From assembly GCA_021405325.1 (NCBI GenBank), contig QWII01000038.1, forward strand, positions 1-64,000: a DNA stretch of 64,000 nt. The letters are read 5' to 3'. The stretch's first letter is position 1, and every line of letters starts with the position of its first letter. Source of the DNA: Caldilinea sp. CFX5. GTDB lineage: Bacteria > Chloroflexota > Anaerolineae > Caldilineales > Caldilineaceae. Below, one piece after another: positions 1 to 7,649 of the stretch. The notes under the pieces are model-generated. The model saw nothing but the letters and a program-made list of their open reading frames with translations. It did not search any database and was not told where the DNA came from. The translations under genes were made by a program, and so were the position numbers.

Positions 1-70
1 GGGTCTACTGTAACATTGTCGTAGTAGTTACCTTTTCGTATGAGTGATGATGGTTCAGTAGGAAATAAAC

Positions 71-865
71 ATGCCAGCGCAGATTGAATATGTCAATGGT
101 CACACAACGCTTAAGGGCGACCTCAACGGGCGCGAACAGCAAGCCAGTCGTGGACTCCCGCTTGTTTTCCCCAAGCATATCGGCATCATTATGGATGGCA
201 ACGGGCGCTGGGCGACTGAGCGCGGTCTGCCACGCATTGCCGGTCATCATGCCGGCGTTGAAAATGTCAGACGTATTTTGAAAAAATCCGCCGAATATGG
301 GATCAAAGTGCTGACCATCTATGCCTTTTCCACCGAAAACTGGCAGCGCCCCATTGATGAGGTCAACGGTCTCATGCGTCTGTTGGGCTTGACCATTCAG
401 CGCGAGTTGAACGATCTGCACAAAAATGGCGTGCGCATTGTCCACAGTGGCCGGTTGGACGAAATCAGCCCCCATTTGCAAAGCCAGATTCGCCGGGCGA
501 TTGAAGTCACGCAGCACAACACGCGCATTACCCTCAATGTCGCCTTCAACTACGGCGGTCGCGCCGAAATTCTCGACGCCATGCGCCAGGCGTTGGCCGA
601 CGGCATCAAACCGCAAGATCTGACTGAGGAGCGCTTCAGCCGCTATCTCTACACCGGCAACCTGCCCGACCCGGATCTGATCATCCGCACCGGCGGTGAG
701 TGGCGCCTGAGCAACTTCTTGATCTGGCAAGCTGCCTACGCCGAGTATTACACCACGCCAACCTACTGGCCGGACTTTGATGAAACCGAATTGGATAAAG
801 CGCTAACCGAGTTTGCGCGCCGGGAACGGCGCTTTGGCCGGGTCCTCGAAAAAGCGCAGCCCTAG
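71..865 (+). CDS. uppS: Isoprenyl (undecaprenyl) diphosphate synthase
   Basis: Cis-prenyltransferase that elongates farnesyl diphosphate with isopentenyl diphosphate to give the C55 lipid carrier for cell-wall glycans. The diagnostic MDGNGRWA block is at residues 41-48 (catalytic Asp42), GHHAG follows at 58-62, and the C-terminal [10 protein letters not shown] block starts at 206 and ends the active site. The 264 residues are normal for the family, with a ~30-residue N-terminal lead before the core. The ATG is preceded by AGGAAA. The next gene, cdsA, is directly downstream on the same strand; the uppS-cdsA order is conserved in many bacteria and puts this gene in envelope lipid synthesis. Confidence 0.96.
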   Translation: MPAQIEYVNGHTTLKGDLNGREQQASRGLPLVFPKHIGIIMDGNGRWATERGLPRIAGHHAGVENVRRILKKSAEYGIKVLTIYAFSTENWQRPIDEVNGLMRLLGLTIQRELNDLHKNGVRIVHSGRLDEISPHLQSQIRRAIEVTQHNTRITLNVAFNYGGRAEILDAMRQALADGIKPQDLTEERFSRYLYTGNLPDPDLIIRTGGEWRLSNFLIWQAAYAEYYTTPTYWPDFDETELDKALTEFARRERRFGRVLEKAQP

Positions 866-902
866 CAAAAACCGCCATCGCACAAAGAAGCCGAGCCGAT
901 TT

Positions 903-1694
903 GTGATTACACGCACTGTTGTCGCGTTAATTGCCCTACCGTTGGTTGTTCTGCCGATCTGGTTCGGCGGCCTTTGGTTTGCCCTCCTGGCGCTGGTTAT
1001 TGCTCTGTCCGGCGGTTATGAATTTTATAAGCTCTTAACCGCCGGCGGTTACCATCCCGCACTGCCCATGGGCTTGGTCTGGGTCGCCGCCTTGACGCTC
1101 ACGGGCCTGCAACCGGGGATGCCCCTGCTCCTGCCCACCATTACCTTTGGCTTTATGGTGACCTACGTCTACGTCTTTTTCCAACATCGCGAGCCAATCA
1201 GCACTTGGATTGCCACGGCCACCGGCGCGCTTTACCTCGGCGTGATGGTGGGGCAGATGGTGGCTTTGCGCTATTTACCCAGTGGTTTCTGGTGGCTGGC
1301 GTTGGGGCTATTGGTGACGTGGGCCAACGATGCCGCCGCCTACTTTGTGGGTGTGACAGTGGGGCGCCATAAGCTCTGGCCGCGCATCAGCCCCAAAAAA
1401 ACCTGGGAAGGGACGCTGGGAGGTTGGTTCTTTGGCGCGCTCTTTGGCGGTCTCTGCGTCTATCTCTTCTCCCTGCCCATTCCCCTTTGGCAAGGGGTGC
1501 TGATTGGCGCCGTCGGCAGCATGTTAGGCTTGCTGGGCGATCTGGCGATCAGCGTCCTCAAACGGCAGGTTGGCGTCAAAGATGCCGGCAAGCTCTTTCC
1601 CGGTCACGGCGGCATGTTGGATCGCCTGGACAGCGCCCTCTTTGTGCTGCCCTTTGTCTATCAGGTGGCCTTCTGGCTAACCCAGCGCGCCTAA
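903..1694 (+). CDS. cdsA: Phosphatidate cytidylyltransferase
   Basis: Membrane enzyme making CDP-diacylglycerol from phosphatidic acid and CTP, the entry to phospholipid synthesis. It is strongly hydrophobic with about seven to eight membrane segments. The C-terminal family signature is complete (KRQVGVKDAGKLFPGHGG, followed by DRLD). The reading frame is open back to a TTG at 813, inside uppS, but the 30 residues gained are basic and non-conserved. The family normally starts just before the first membrane helix, which fits GTG at 903. The start is therefore a choice, not proven. It is probably co-transcribed with uppS and ends 24 nt before a bidirectional hairpin. Confidence 0.93.
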   Translation: MITRTVVALIALPLVVLPIWFGGLWFALLALVIALSGGYEFYKLLTAGGYHPALPMGLVWVAALTLTGLQPGMPLLLPTITFGFMVTYVYVFFQHREPISTWIATATGALYLGVMVGQMVALRYLPSGFWWLALGLLVTWANDAAAYFVGVTVGRHKLWPRISPKKTWEGTLGGWFFGALFGGLCVYLFSLPIPLWQGVLIGAVGSMLGLLGDLAISVLKRQVGVKDAGKLFPGHGGMLDRLDSALFVLPFVYQVAFWLTQRA

Positions 1695-1717
1695 CACATC
1701 ACATTGGCATCGCTTGT

Positions 1718-1769
1718 AACCGAGGAGTTCGCGCCCGATGGGCACCCGCCACGTGCGAACTCCTCGGTT
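1718..1769. terminator. Bidirectional hairpin between cdsA and rpe
   Basis: A 15-bp perfect inverted repeat (AACCGAGGAGTTCGC at 1718-1732, its complement at 1755-1769) lies between two convergent genes. Position and symmetry suggest a shared terminator. There is only a short T run, so the mechanism is inferred. Confidence 0.6.
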
Positions 1770-1776
1770 GTGCAAT

Positions 1777-2451
1777 TTACGCTTCAATCGCCCCACGCAG
1801 CCGGGCCAGGTTCTCGGCCGGCGCTGCTTCGCGATTATAAACCGAACTGCCCACCACAATCACATTGGCCCCGGAACGCACCACATCATTGATATTGTGC
1901 GCGTTGATCCCGCCATCGACCTGTAAGTCGCAGGTGGGGTTGAGTTCTTCCTGCAAACGGCGCATCCGGCGTAATTTGCTGGTGCTGGTTTCGATAAAGC
2001 GCTGACCGCCAAAGCCGGGGTTGACGCTCATCACCAAGACCAGATCGACAAAGGGCATGATTTCGCGCACCGACTCAATCGGCGTGGCCGGGTTGAGCGC
2101 CACACCAACGGTACAGCCCAGTTCCGTAATGCGTTGCACCGTGCGGTTCAGGTGCAAACAAGCTTCCACATGCACGGTCAAATGGTTGGCGCCGGCCTCC
2201 ACAAAATCGTTCAGGTAACGATCCGGTTCCTGTACCATTAAGTGAACATCCAGCGGCAACGTCGTGATCTTGCGCACTGCCGCTACCACCAACGGCCCAA
2301 AGGTAATATTCGGGACAAACATGCCATCCATCACATCGAGATGAATCGTGTCTGCGCCACCGGCTGCGGCCGCTTGAATTTGCGCCGCCAGTTGACCCCA
2401 ATCCGCCGTGAGGATCGAGGGCGCCAGTTTGGTTGGTTGTGGTATACGCAT
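1777..2451 (-). CDS. rpe: Ribulose-phosphate 3-epimerase
   Basis: TIM-barrel epimerase that interconverts ribulose-5-phosphate and xylulose-5-phosphate in the pentose phosphate pathway. The metal-binding and catalytic landmarks are visible: HLDVMDG at 37-43, VHLMV near 69, the [12 protein letters not shown] signature in the middle, and VDGGI with the phosphate-binding VVGSS near the C-terminus. Its 224 residues match the family. It is the last gene of a minus-strand run; the alpha/beta hydrolase upstream ends 31 nt before this start. Confidence 0.96.
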   Translation of the reverse strand: MRIPQPTKLAPSILTADWGQLAAQIQAAAAGGADTIHLDVMDGMFVPNITFGPLVVAAVRKITTLPLDVHLMVQEPDRYLNDFVEAGANHLTVHVEACLHLNRTVQRITELGCTVGVALNPATPIESVREIMPFVDLVLVMSVNPGFGGQRFIETSTSKLRRMRRLQEELNPTCDLQVDGGINAHNINDVVRSGANVIVVGSSVYNREAAPAENLARLRGAIEA

Positions 2452-2482
2452 ACAAACTTTTCCCTTTCCAGTGCGTGCTACG

Positions 2483-3262
2483 CTATGGCTGCGTAATGCG
2501 ATTGAGAAAGGCCGCCATCAGTTCGGCAACCTTCCAGGGTTGGCGAAAGATCAGAGCATGGGGCTGCCCCGGCAGGAGATGCACTTCCGCATTGGGCAGC
2601 GCCGCCGCCATCTGCTCCACAATGACCGGCGGAAAGAACTCATCCTCGGCGCCGTGAATCAGACAGACAGGCAACATCCAGGTGCGCAGGGCGTCTAGCG
2701 GCAGATCAATACTGGCGGCCGGTTTCAAGCGACGAAAGTGAGTCAACAACACTTCGGCATAATAGCCGGGGTAGTGATAGGGATCATGTAATTGCGCCGT
2801 CGCCTCCATCCAACGCCTTCCCGCGCGAAAAGTCTCCGGTTTGAGACTTTGGCCCTGCCCTGTCACTTGGGGCGCCGTGCTATAGGTTGTGCTGACCAAA
2901 GTTAGGCTGGCGGGTTGCACCAATCGTTGGTTTACGAGCAATTGCGCAATCATGCCGCCGGCGCTACAGCCGGCCAGGTGGCCATGATCAGCTCCTTCGG
3001 CGCGCATGAGCGCGGCGACTTGTTCGGCCATCGCACCATAGTGAAAACCAGCCGGATAACCCTGCGAGCGCCCATGCCCTGGCAGATCGGGCAGCAGTAG
3101 ACGAAAGCGCTGCGCTAACTGCGCCAGCAATGGCCCCCAGGCGCTGCGACCGGTACTCATAAAATTGTGCAAAAGGGTCAAGGTCTGCGGTTGCCCAATA
3201 CCACCCGGCGGTGGAATCACCTCATAGAAAATTGAGCCGGTGGCGGTAACAAACTCAGACAT
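2483..3262 (-). CDS. Alpha/beta-fold hydrolase
   Basis: Soluble alpha/beta hydrolase of 259 residues. The nucleophile elbow is GCSAGG, the acid is in HGAEDEF near the C-terminus, and the catalytic His is in GQPHAL. An LLHNF-type oxyanion strand lies near the N-terminus. The frame opens with GTG at 3268, but the Shine-Dalgarno GGAGG is correctly spaced only for the ATG at 3262, so that start is chosen. The start overlaps the end of the site-2 protease gene by 8 nt, implying translational coupling. The substrate is not predictable; esterase, haloperoxidase-like or proline-iminopeptidase-like activity are all possible. Confidence 0.85.
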   Translation of the reverse strand: MSEFVTATGSIFYEVIPPPGGIGQPQTLTLLHNFMSTGRSAWGPLLAQLAQRFRLLLPDLPGHGRSQGYPAGFHYGAMAEQVAALMRAEGADHGHLAGCSAGGMIAQLLVNQRLVQPASLTLVSTTYSTAPQVTGQGQSLKPETFRAGRRWMEATAQLHDPYHYPGYYAEVLLTHFRRLKPAASIDLPLDALRTWMLPVCLIHGAEDEFFPPVIVEQMAAALPNAEVHLLPGQPHALIFRQPWKVAELMAAFLNRITQP

Positions 3263-4439
3263 CCACACCCTCCGGCTTCGGTTGATAGACCGTTGTCACC
3301 GCAGCGCGGCCTGGCCCGGCCAGTTTGGCGCCGTAGACCTGGAAGACTTCCGTAATATCGTCCAGAGTTAACAAACCGAGAAACTCCTGTCCCCGCTTGA
3401 CCGCCACCACGCGACTGCCCTTCGTCGCCATCATCTCCCAGACCACGGAGAGATCCTGGTTTGGCGCGCAGACCGGGATCTCCTCCGCCTTGAGCATTAC
3501 TTCGACAATGCGTGCGTCGGGGCCAATTTCCTTGAGGGCATAGATCAGGCGCGCCCTGGTTAAGACGCCAACAAAGCGACCCGCCAGGTCAAGCACCGGG
3601 TAGTCGGTCTGATAACTGTTCATAATCAGGTCAACAGCGCGATCGGCCCGTTCACTGGTATAGAGATTGACGGCATTGTGGGGTAACGCCTGTTCCGCCA
3701 AAATATTGCGCAGCACCGCTTTGCTTTCCACGGCCTCGCGCTCTGAGCCGCCACCGACGTAAATAAAGAAGGCGATCAAGAGCATAAAGATATTGATATC
3801 AACAATACCCCACAAGGCAAAGAGCGCCGCCATCAGCCGCCCCACAAAGACCGCGGCACGCGTCGCATCGACATACGAAATGCCCAATGCCAGGAGCGCC
3901 CGCAGCACCCGCCCGCCATCCATCGGAAAGGCCGGCAATAGGTTGAAAATGCCTAGCCCGACATTGGTCACAACCAGGTAGGTCAACAGATTGGTCAAGC
4001 CGGGCGCCTGCATCTGGCTCAACAGCCGTTGGATGGTGTAGGGATTGAACAGGTTATTCGACAAATTGCCAAAGAGCAGCAAGAGCGGCAGCAGCACCCC
4101 GGCAATCACAAAGTTGACCAGCGGGCCGGCAATGGCAATAAAAAACTCTTGCAACGGCTTGTCCGGCATCCGCTCCAGGCTGGCGACGCCGCCGATGGGC
4201 AGCAAAGTAATATGGGGAACGTTGATCTTGAAATATTTGGCAACCAACGCATGACCAAATTCATGCAAGGTCACACAGACAAAGAGCAACAAAATGAGTA
4301 GGATACCATAGAGCGCGCCGAACAGCGGGTTGCCGACGCCGGTGCTATAGAAAGCGCCATAGACCAGGATCAAGACGAATGACCAGTGAACCCGCACTTC
4401 AATATCGAATACTTTGAACAGCGTCGCTGAGGTTCCCAC
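3255..4439 (-). CDS. Site-2 protease (M50B) with C-terminal CBS pair
   Basis: Intramembrane zinc metalloprotease of 394 residues. The zinc motif HEFGH is at residues 59-63 in a membrane helix, and the third ligand is Asp174 in [11 protein letters not shown]. About six membrane segments fill residues 15-240. A tandem CBS-domain module occupies roughly 255-385 and would bind an adenine nucleotide or related ligand in the cytoplasm. This is the SpoIVFB-like, CBS-bearing subgroup, so activity may be gated by nucleotide state. The substrate is unknown; no sigma or anti-sigma gene lies next to it. It overlaps the downstream hydrolase gene. Confidence 0.93.
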   Translation of the reverse strand: MGTSATLFKVFDIEVRVHWSFVLILVYGAFYSTGVGNPLFGALYGILLILLLFVCVTLHEFGHALVAKYFKINVPHITLLPIGGVASLERMPDKPLQEFFIAIAGPLVNFVIAGVLLPLLLLFGNLSNNLFNPYTIQRLLSQMQAPGLTNLLTYLVVTNVGLGIFNLLPAFPMDGGRVLRALLALGISYVDATRAAVFVGRLMAALFALWGIVDINIFMLLIAFFIYVGGGSEREAVESKAVLRNILAEQALPHNAVNLYTSERADRAVDLIMNSYQTDYPVLDLAGRFVGVLTRARLIYALKEIGPDARIVEVMLKAEEIPVCAPNQDLSVVWEMMATKGSRVVAVKRGQEFLGLLTLDDITEVFQVYGAKLAGPGRAAVTTVYQPKPEGVDV

Positions 4440-4473
4440 ATGGACTCCTTGTTTATGTTACGGCACAGTCTAC

Positions 4474-4511
4474 AGTCCTAAGTCCGCAGTCGGGTGTGAT
4501 GACTTAGGACT
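4474..4511. terminator. Short hairpin
   Basis: An 11-bp perfect inverted repeat (AGTCCTAAGTC / GACTTAGGACT) with a 16-nt loop lies between the DUF971 gene and the site-2 protease gene, both on the minus strand. It could attenuate or separate the two transcripts. Confidence 0.45.
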
Positions 4512-4516
4512 CTGGA

Positions 4517-4879
4517 CTATTCCTCAATCAACTTGGCCGGCGGGCCTTCCGGGTGACAACGTGCACAGGGACAGGCCGCCCGCAAGATCGTAAAGGCATA
4601 GATGCCGGCGTCATGACCATCGCTCCAGCGCAGGCGGATGGCATAATTGCCCACCAACTCGGCGCCGGCGATCTGGCTGCTGGGGAGCGGGCCGGAGGAT
4701 AATTTCAGAATGTCGGTATCCAAGGCCGCGACCCGTCGCTCCTCCCGACAAGTGGCGCAAGGGCAGTTGGCGCGTAACCAGCGCAAAGCATAGGCGCTCA
4801 CATGCTGATCTTGCCAGGTAATGGTAAGCCGCTGGGCGGTGCGGTCAACCGCAATATCCCGTGGCCGCTGTGCATTCAT
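4517..4879 (-). CDS. DUF971-domain protein
   Basis: A 120-residue protein matching the DUF971 / GBBH-like N-terminal fold: a basic N-terminus, the ITWQD strand, an RANCPCATCREE cysteine cluster and a second cluster RAACPCARC near the C-terminus. The paired CxC/CxxC clusters suggest metal or Fe-S binding. Stand-alone copies are often linked to Fe-S assembly or Mrp/ApbC ATPases, but none is adjacent here. It faces the SH3b gene across a 216-nt divergent spacer. Function is not established. Confidence 0.85.
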   Translation of the reverse strand: MNAQRPRDIAVDRTAQRLTITWQDQHVSAYALRWLRANCPCATCREERRVAALDTDILKLSSGPLPSSQIAGAELVGNYAIRLRWSDGHDAGIYAFTILRAACPCARCHPEGPPAKLIEE

Positions 4880-5095
4880 AGTTGCTCTTTGATCCTTTGT
4901 CTTAAGCTAAAGTACAACAAAAGACAGGGCAAAACCTTATGTTTGACGCTTCACAAGTACGATAAGCACCGTCTATGATGCATGTCAAGCATCCTACTAT
5001 TAATCATATGATTATAGTGGCCGCGCCTGTCGTCTGTTTATGAGATGGGTCACAATTATAGCACAGCTTTGCCAAATTGTTTAGGAGTACCATAG

Positions 5096-5953
5096 ATGCT
5101 ACAACCCAAAGTTATCTACTCCTTGATCATCTGCCTCTTTATTACCGTTGTTACCGGCGCCGTCTTCTTCTTGCTCCACCGCCAATTGACGCCCTTGCTC
5201 GCTGATATTGCCAGGGGTGCGGCCGTTGCCGGAGCCATGCGGGTGAATGCGGCGGCCGCCCAGCCCACCCCGACATCGGCCGAGTTTACGCTAAATTTGC
5301 TATTAACCGTGCCGCCAACCGCCACGCCAATCGCACCACCGCCGGCAACACCGACCCCGCCGCCGGCGGCGACCGCCATTGCGCATAGTGGCGTAGTCAA
5401 CAGCGATCTGGTCAACTTGCGCAGTTATCCAAGTCTAGCCGGCGATGTCGTCGGCCAAGCCAGAGAGGGCGACCGAGTCACGATTCTGGCCGCCAGCAAC
5501 GATGGCGGCTGGTTACAGATTTGCTGCCCGCTGGGAACAAGCGCCGGTGGACCGCAAAGTTGGATCGCCGTCGAATTTATCACTGTGGCGACACAACCGG
5601 TTGCCGGCGGCGCGGCATTGGCGTCGCCGGCAATGGCTGTACAACCTACCACTGAACCACTTGTGCGCGCCGCTACTCAGGGTAGCAATGGCCCAACCCT
5701 GACGGGGCGTGTGAATGGCGCACTGGTCAACTTGCGACGCGGGCCGGCTACCACCTACGCCACTGTTGGGCAAGTGAATGAACAGAGCACCGTTACCCTT
5801 ACCGGCCGCGACGCCACCGGCGCCTGGTGGCGCATCTGTTGCCCGCCGGGTGTGCCTGCCGAGAGTTGGATCAGCGCCGAATTTGTTGACCTGCCGGTCG
5901 CCAAAGCGGAAGCGTTACAGCAAATTCCGCTTGTACCGGCATCAGCCCCCTAG
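5096..5953 (+). CDS. Membrane-anchored bacterial SH3 (SH3b) protein
   Basis: A 285-residue protein with one N-terminal membrane segment (about residues 8-28), an Ala/Pro/Thr-rich extracytoplasmic linker (about 55-100) and two SH3b domains (about 100-165 and 200-270). Each SH3b domain has the VNLR...P signature, VGQ, and a WxxICCP...SWI tail. Each has a Cys-Cys pair in the same place, which is unusual and may form disulfides. SH3b domains commonly bind cell-wall peptides or glycans; no catalytic domain is attached. TAGGAG precedes the ATG. It stands alone, with a long gene-free region after it. Confidence 0.85.
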   Translation: MLQPKVIYSLIICLFITVVTGAVFFLLHRQLTPLLADIARGAAVAGAMRVNAAAAQPTPTSAEFTLNLLLTVPPTATPIAPPPATPTPPPAATAIAHSGVVNSDLVNLRSYPSLAGDVVGQAREGDRVTILAASNDGGWLQICCPLGTSAGGPQSWIAVEFITVATQPVAGGAALASPAMAVQPTTEPLVRAATQGSNGPTLTGRVNGALVNLRRGPATTYATVGQVNEQSTVTLTGRDATGAWWRICCPPGVPAESWISAEFVDLPVAKAEALQQIPLVPASAP

Positions 5954-6010
5954 CGTTTTATCAGCGAAGGCATAAGCAGTCTTTGCTGCTGGTCAAACTT
6001 GCGTAATGGC

Positions 6011-6350
6011 TGATGTGAAAATAACAGGGATTTCACCGATTATGCCGATTAACGAATAGAAAAATCGGTGCCATCGGTGAAATCCCTGTTGCATTTTCAT
6101 CGTTTGCGGCGCCGCTAAGGCATGTGGCCTGATATGAAAATAACAGGGATTTCACCGATTACGCCGATTCACGAATAGAAAAATCTGTGAAATCGGTGAA
6201 ATCCCTGTTGCATTTTCATCGTTTGTGGCGTCCTCAGACATGATGCCTGCTGTGAAAATAGAACCCCACACGTCAGTAAGGGGCCGGCTCGCTAACGCTA
6301 GGCGGTTCTGTTTTCATCCTTTGTGGCGCCGCCAAGGCATGTGACCTGTT
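6011..6350. repeat. Three tandem copies of a ~120-bp palindromic repeat
   Basis: Copies lie at about 6011-6130, 6131-6249 and 6249-6350. All begin with a (T)RTGAAAATA block and end with a TTTTCATC.TTTG.GGCG block; the CC..AGGCATGTG.CCT tail is clear in copies 1 and 3. Copies 1 and 2 carry an 18-19 bp perfect stem (AACAGGGATTTCACCGAT and its complement, 6023-6040/6073-6090 and 6142-6160/6191-6209). Copy 3 has a different interior (GAACCCCACACGTCAG...GGCGGTTC) nearly identical to a fourth copy at 42354-42458. The ends are conserved and the interior is exchangeable, like a non-autonomous mobile or REP-like element. Confidence 0.85.
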
Positions 6351-6414
6351 ACGAATTTATTTCGGCAATCCTTCTAGGCGCCTACAGAGTGATTACCGGT
6401 TTATTTCCATAATA

Positions 6415-6549
6415 TAGGACTTAGGCAAGACGCAACCGGCCAGACCGCCGGGAGGTGGGCACAAGCTGTTGTACCAGAGAAAGTTCATTTGCCCGCCTCC
6501 GGCGGTCTGGCCGAGCGACATCATCGTGGCTCGTCTTGCGGAAGTCCTA
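6415..6549. repeat. 135-bp imperfect long hairpin
   Basis: Outer arms TAGGACTT/AAGTCCTA (6415-6422, 6542-6549), a middle pairing CAAGACG/CGTCTTG, and an inner 14-bp perfect stem GGCCAGACCGCCGG (6438-6451) with its complement at 6499-6512. No reading frame fits it. It could be a folded RNA or a palindromic element. Confidence 0.7.
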
Positions 6550-6589
6550 CATGTTCATAACGCCGGTCGCTACAAATTTCATGCTGCAT

Positions 6590-7020
6590 TTTCTGTAATA
6601 TCACACATAAATATGACAATTTGTAAAGCAACGCTCTTGTAGGTTCAAGTAAATCATACTCTCTAACCACTTCTTCGCAGAATGATCCATTTACACGTAT
6701 CTTAACTCTCTCCCCAATTGTGGATAACTTTGGGGAAAACTAATCGTAGCAGGGGAAAACTCCTACTATGCGATGGGGAAAATTTTACCACCGCTCTAAG
6801 CAAAAAAGTGTTTTTTGGGAATAACCTTAAAAATATTGGGATTTTGATCGAACGGCGCGTCTAGCTATCTAGGTTGTAACAAAATTTTCACTTCTAGATT
6901 TAGTGTAGAACGGAAGTTCTGTGGCCATAAACAGCGTTATTTCCCCTGAAAAGCGTCGCTTCTGCGCGCCCATCAACATTGGCAGAAGTAAAAAGTTCTG
7001 TTACACTTATCCTCAATGAT
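6590..7020. other. Candidate replication origin (oriC-like) segment
   Basis: An AT-rich stretch upstream of dnaA contains a perfect DnaA box on the minus strand (TGTGGATAA at 6719-6727) and a one-mismatch box TTATCCTCA at 7007-7015. Three GGGGAAAA motifs follow the perfect box at 6732, 6752 and 6775. Position next to dnaA and composition support an origin, but the DnaA-box count is low, so this is tentative. Confidence 0.4.
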
Positions 7021-7335
7021 TTTGCTTAGCACGTAATGCGGTATTAGTCCTGTTGCGATTAGGCAAAAAGGCTTAGGAAGCTGGTTATCTCACTTTTGTG
7101 GCGCTCCAATGCGACAGAAGTTGCCGCCATCTTCTGTTCTGCGAATGCTTTCTTTCCACACCTCTTTGTCACCTTGCGGCCCGTGCAATGCCCAAGCGGC
7201 TGACAAAACAGCGTAAGCGATCGATTTTATGGAGTTTGGCAACGCCTGCTTTGGCGCGCAAAGCGGTGGTGGATAGCTTTTCCTGTGATGAAGTTGCGTC
7301 GCAGTGCAATGTTTTAAACGAGAACTTATTTACGT

Positions 7336-7513
7336 TAGGCGTTACGCACTTGCGCAGCAGTTCGACTTTTATATGAAGGTTAGCTACTTGTTTCGGTAAT
7401 CCTTGGAACTTGTCACGCCGGCGGCGATGACCTCCAGTTACCGCTTTATTTTCGTAACGTTCATTCAAAAGTCGAACTGCTGGGGTCGGTAGACCTCAAC
7501 TGCGTAACGCCTA
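7336..7513. repeat. 178-bp inverted-repeat element before dnaA
   Basis: Perfect outer arms TAGGCGTTACGCA (7336-7348) and complement (7501-7513), and perfect second arms AGCAGTTCGACTTTT (7356-7370) and complement (7467-7481). Imperfect pairing continues inward through ATGAA.GTTA. Two overlapping open frames inside it on opposite strands are products of the symmetry and are not called as genes. Confidence 0.7.
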
Positions 7514-7545
7514 TACGCAACTTCCAGCACTATAGGTTGACGATG

Positions 7546-7576
7546 AAAGTGAGAGTTTTATCAAAACTCTCACTTT
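7546..7576. promoter_or_regulatory. Hairpin in the dnaA leader
   Basis: AAAGTGAGAGTTTT (7546-7559) pairs perfectly with its complement at 7563-7576 across a 3-nt loop, about 75 nt before the dnaA start. It may be a regulatory or attenuator hairpin, or a terminator for any transcript entering from upstream. Confidence 0.5.
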
Positions 7577-7649
7577 TCTGTCACTATTAGCCATCTGATC
7601 CATTATTCCGAGTTTATACTCGTTTTGTCTCGGCATGGGAGGAAATTTT

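Larger units (their letters stand above)
5954..7649. other. 1.7 kb gene-free region upstream of dnaA
   Basis: No convincing gene; the open frames here overlap palindromes and lack coding character. From left to right it holds a triplicated ~120-bp repeat (6011-6350), a ~135-bp imperfect hairpin (6415-6549), an AT-rich stretch with one perfect DnaA box and three GGGGAAAA motifs (6590-6900), a near-match DnaA box at 7007-7015, a 178-bp inverted-repeat structure (7336-7513), and a small hairpin just before dnaA. Each is listed separately. Confidence 0.8.

Noticed and set aside
7098..7376. 92-residue frame upstream of dnaA, thought of as rpmH or rnpA
   Set aside because: No ribosomal protein L34 or RNase P protein motif; it overlaps an inverted repeat and another frame on the opposite strand, and has no good ribosome-binding site.
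7169..7468. 99-residue minus-strand frame in the same region
   Set aside because: Mirror product of the palindrome; no coding features.
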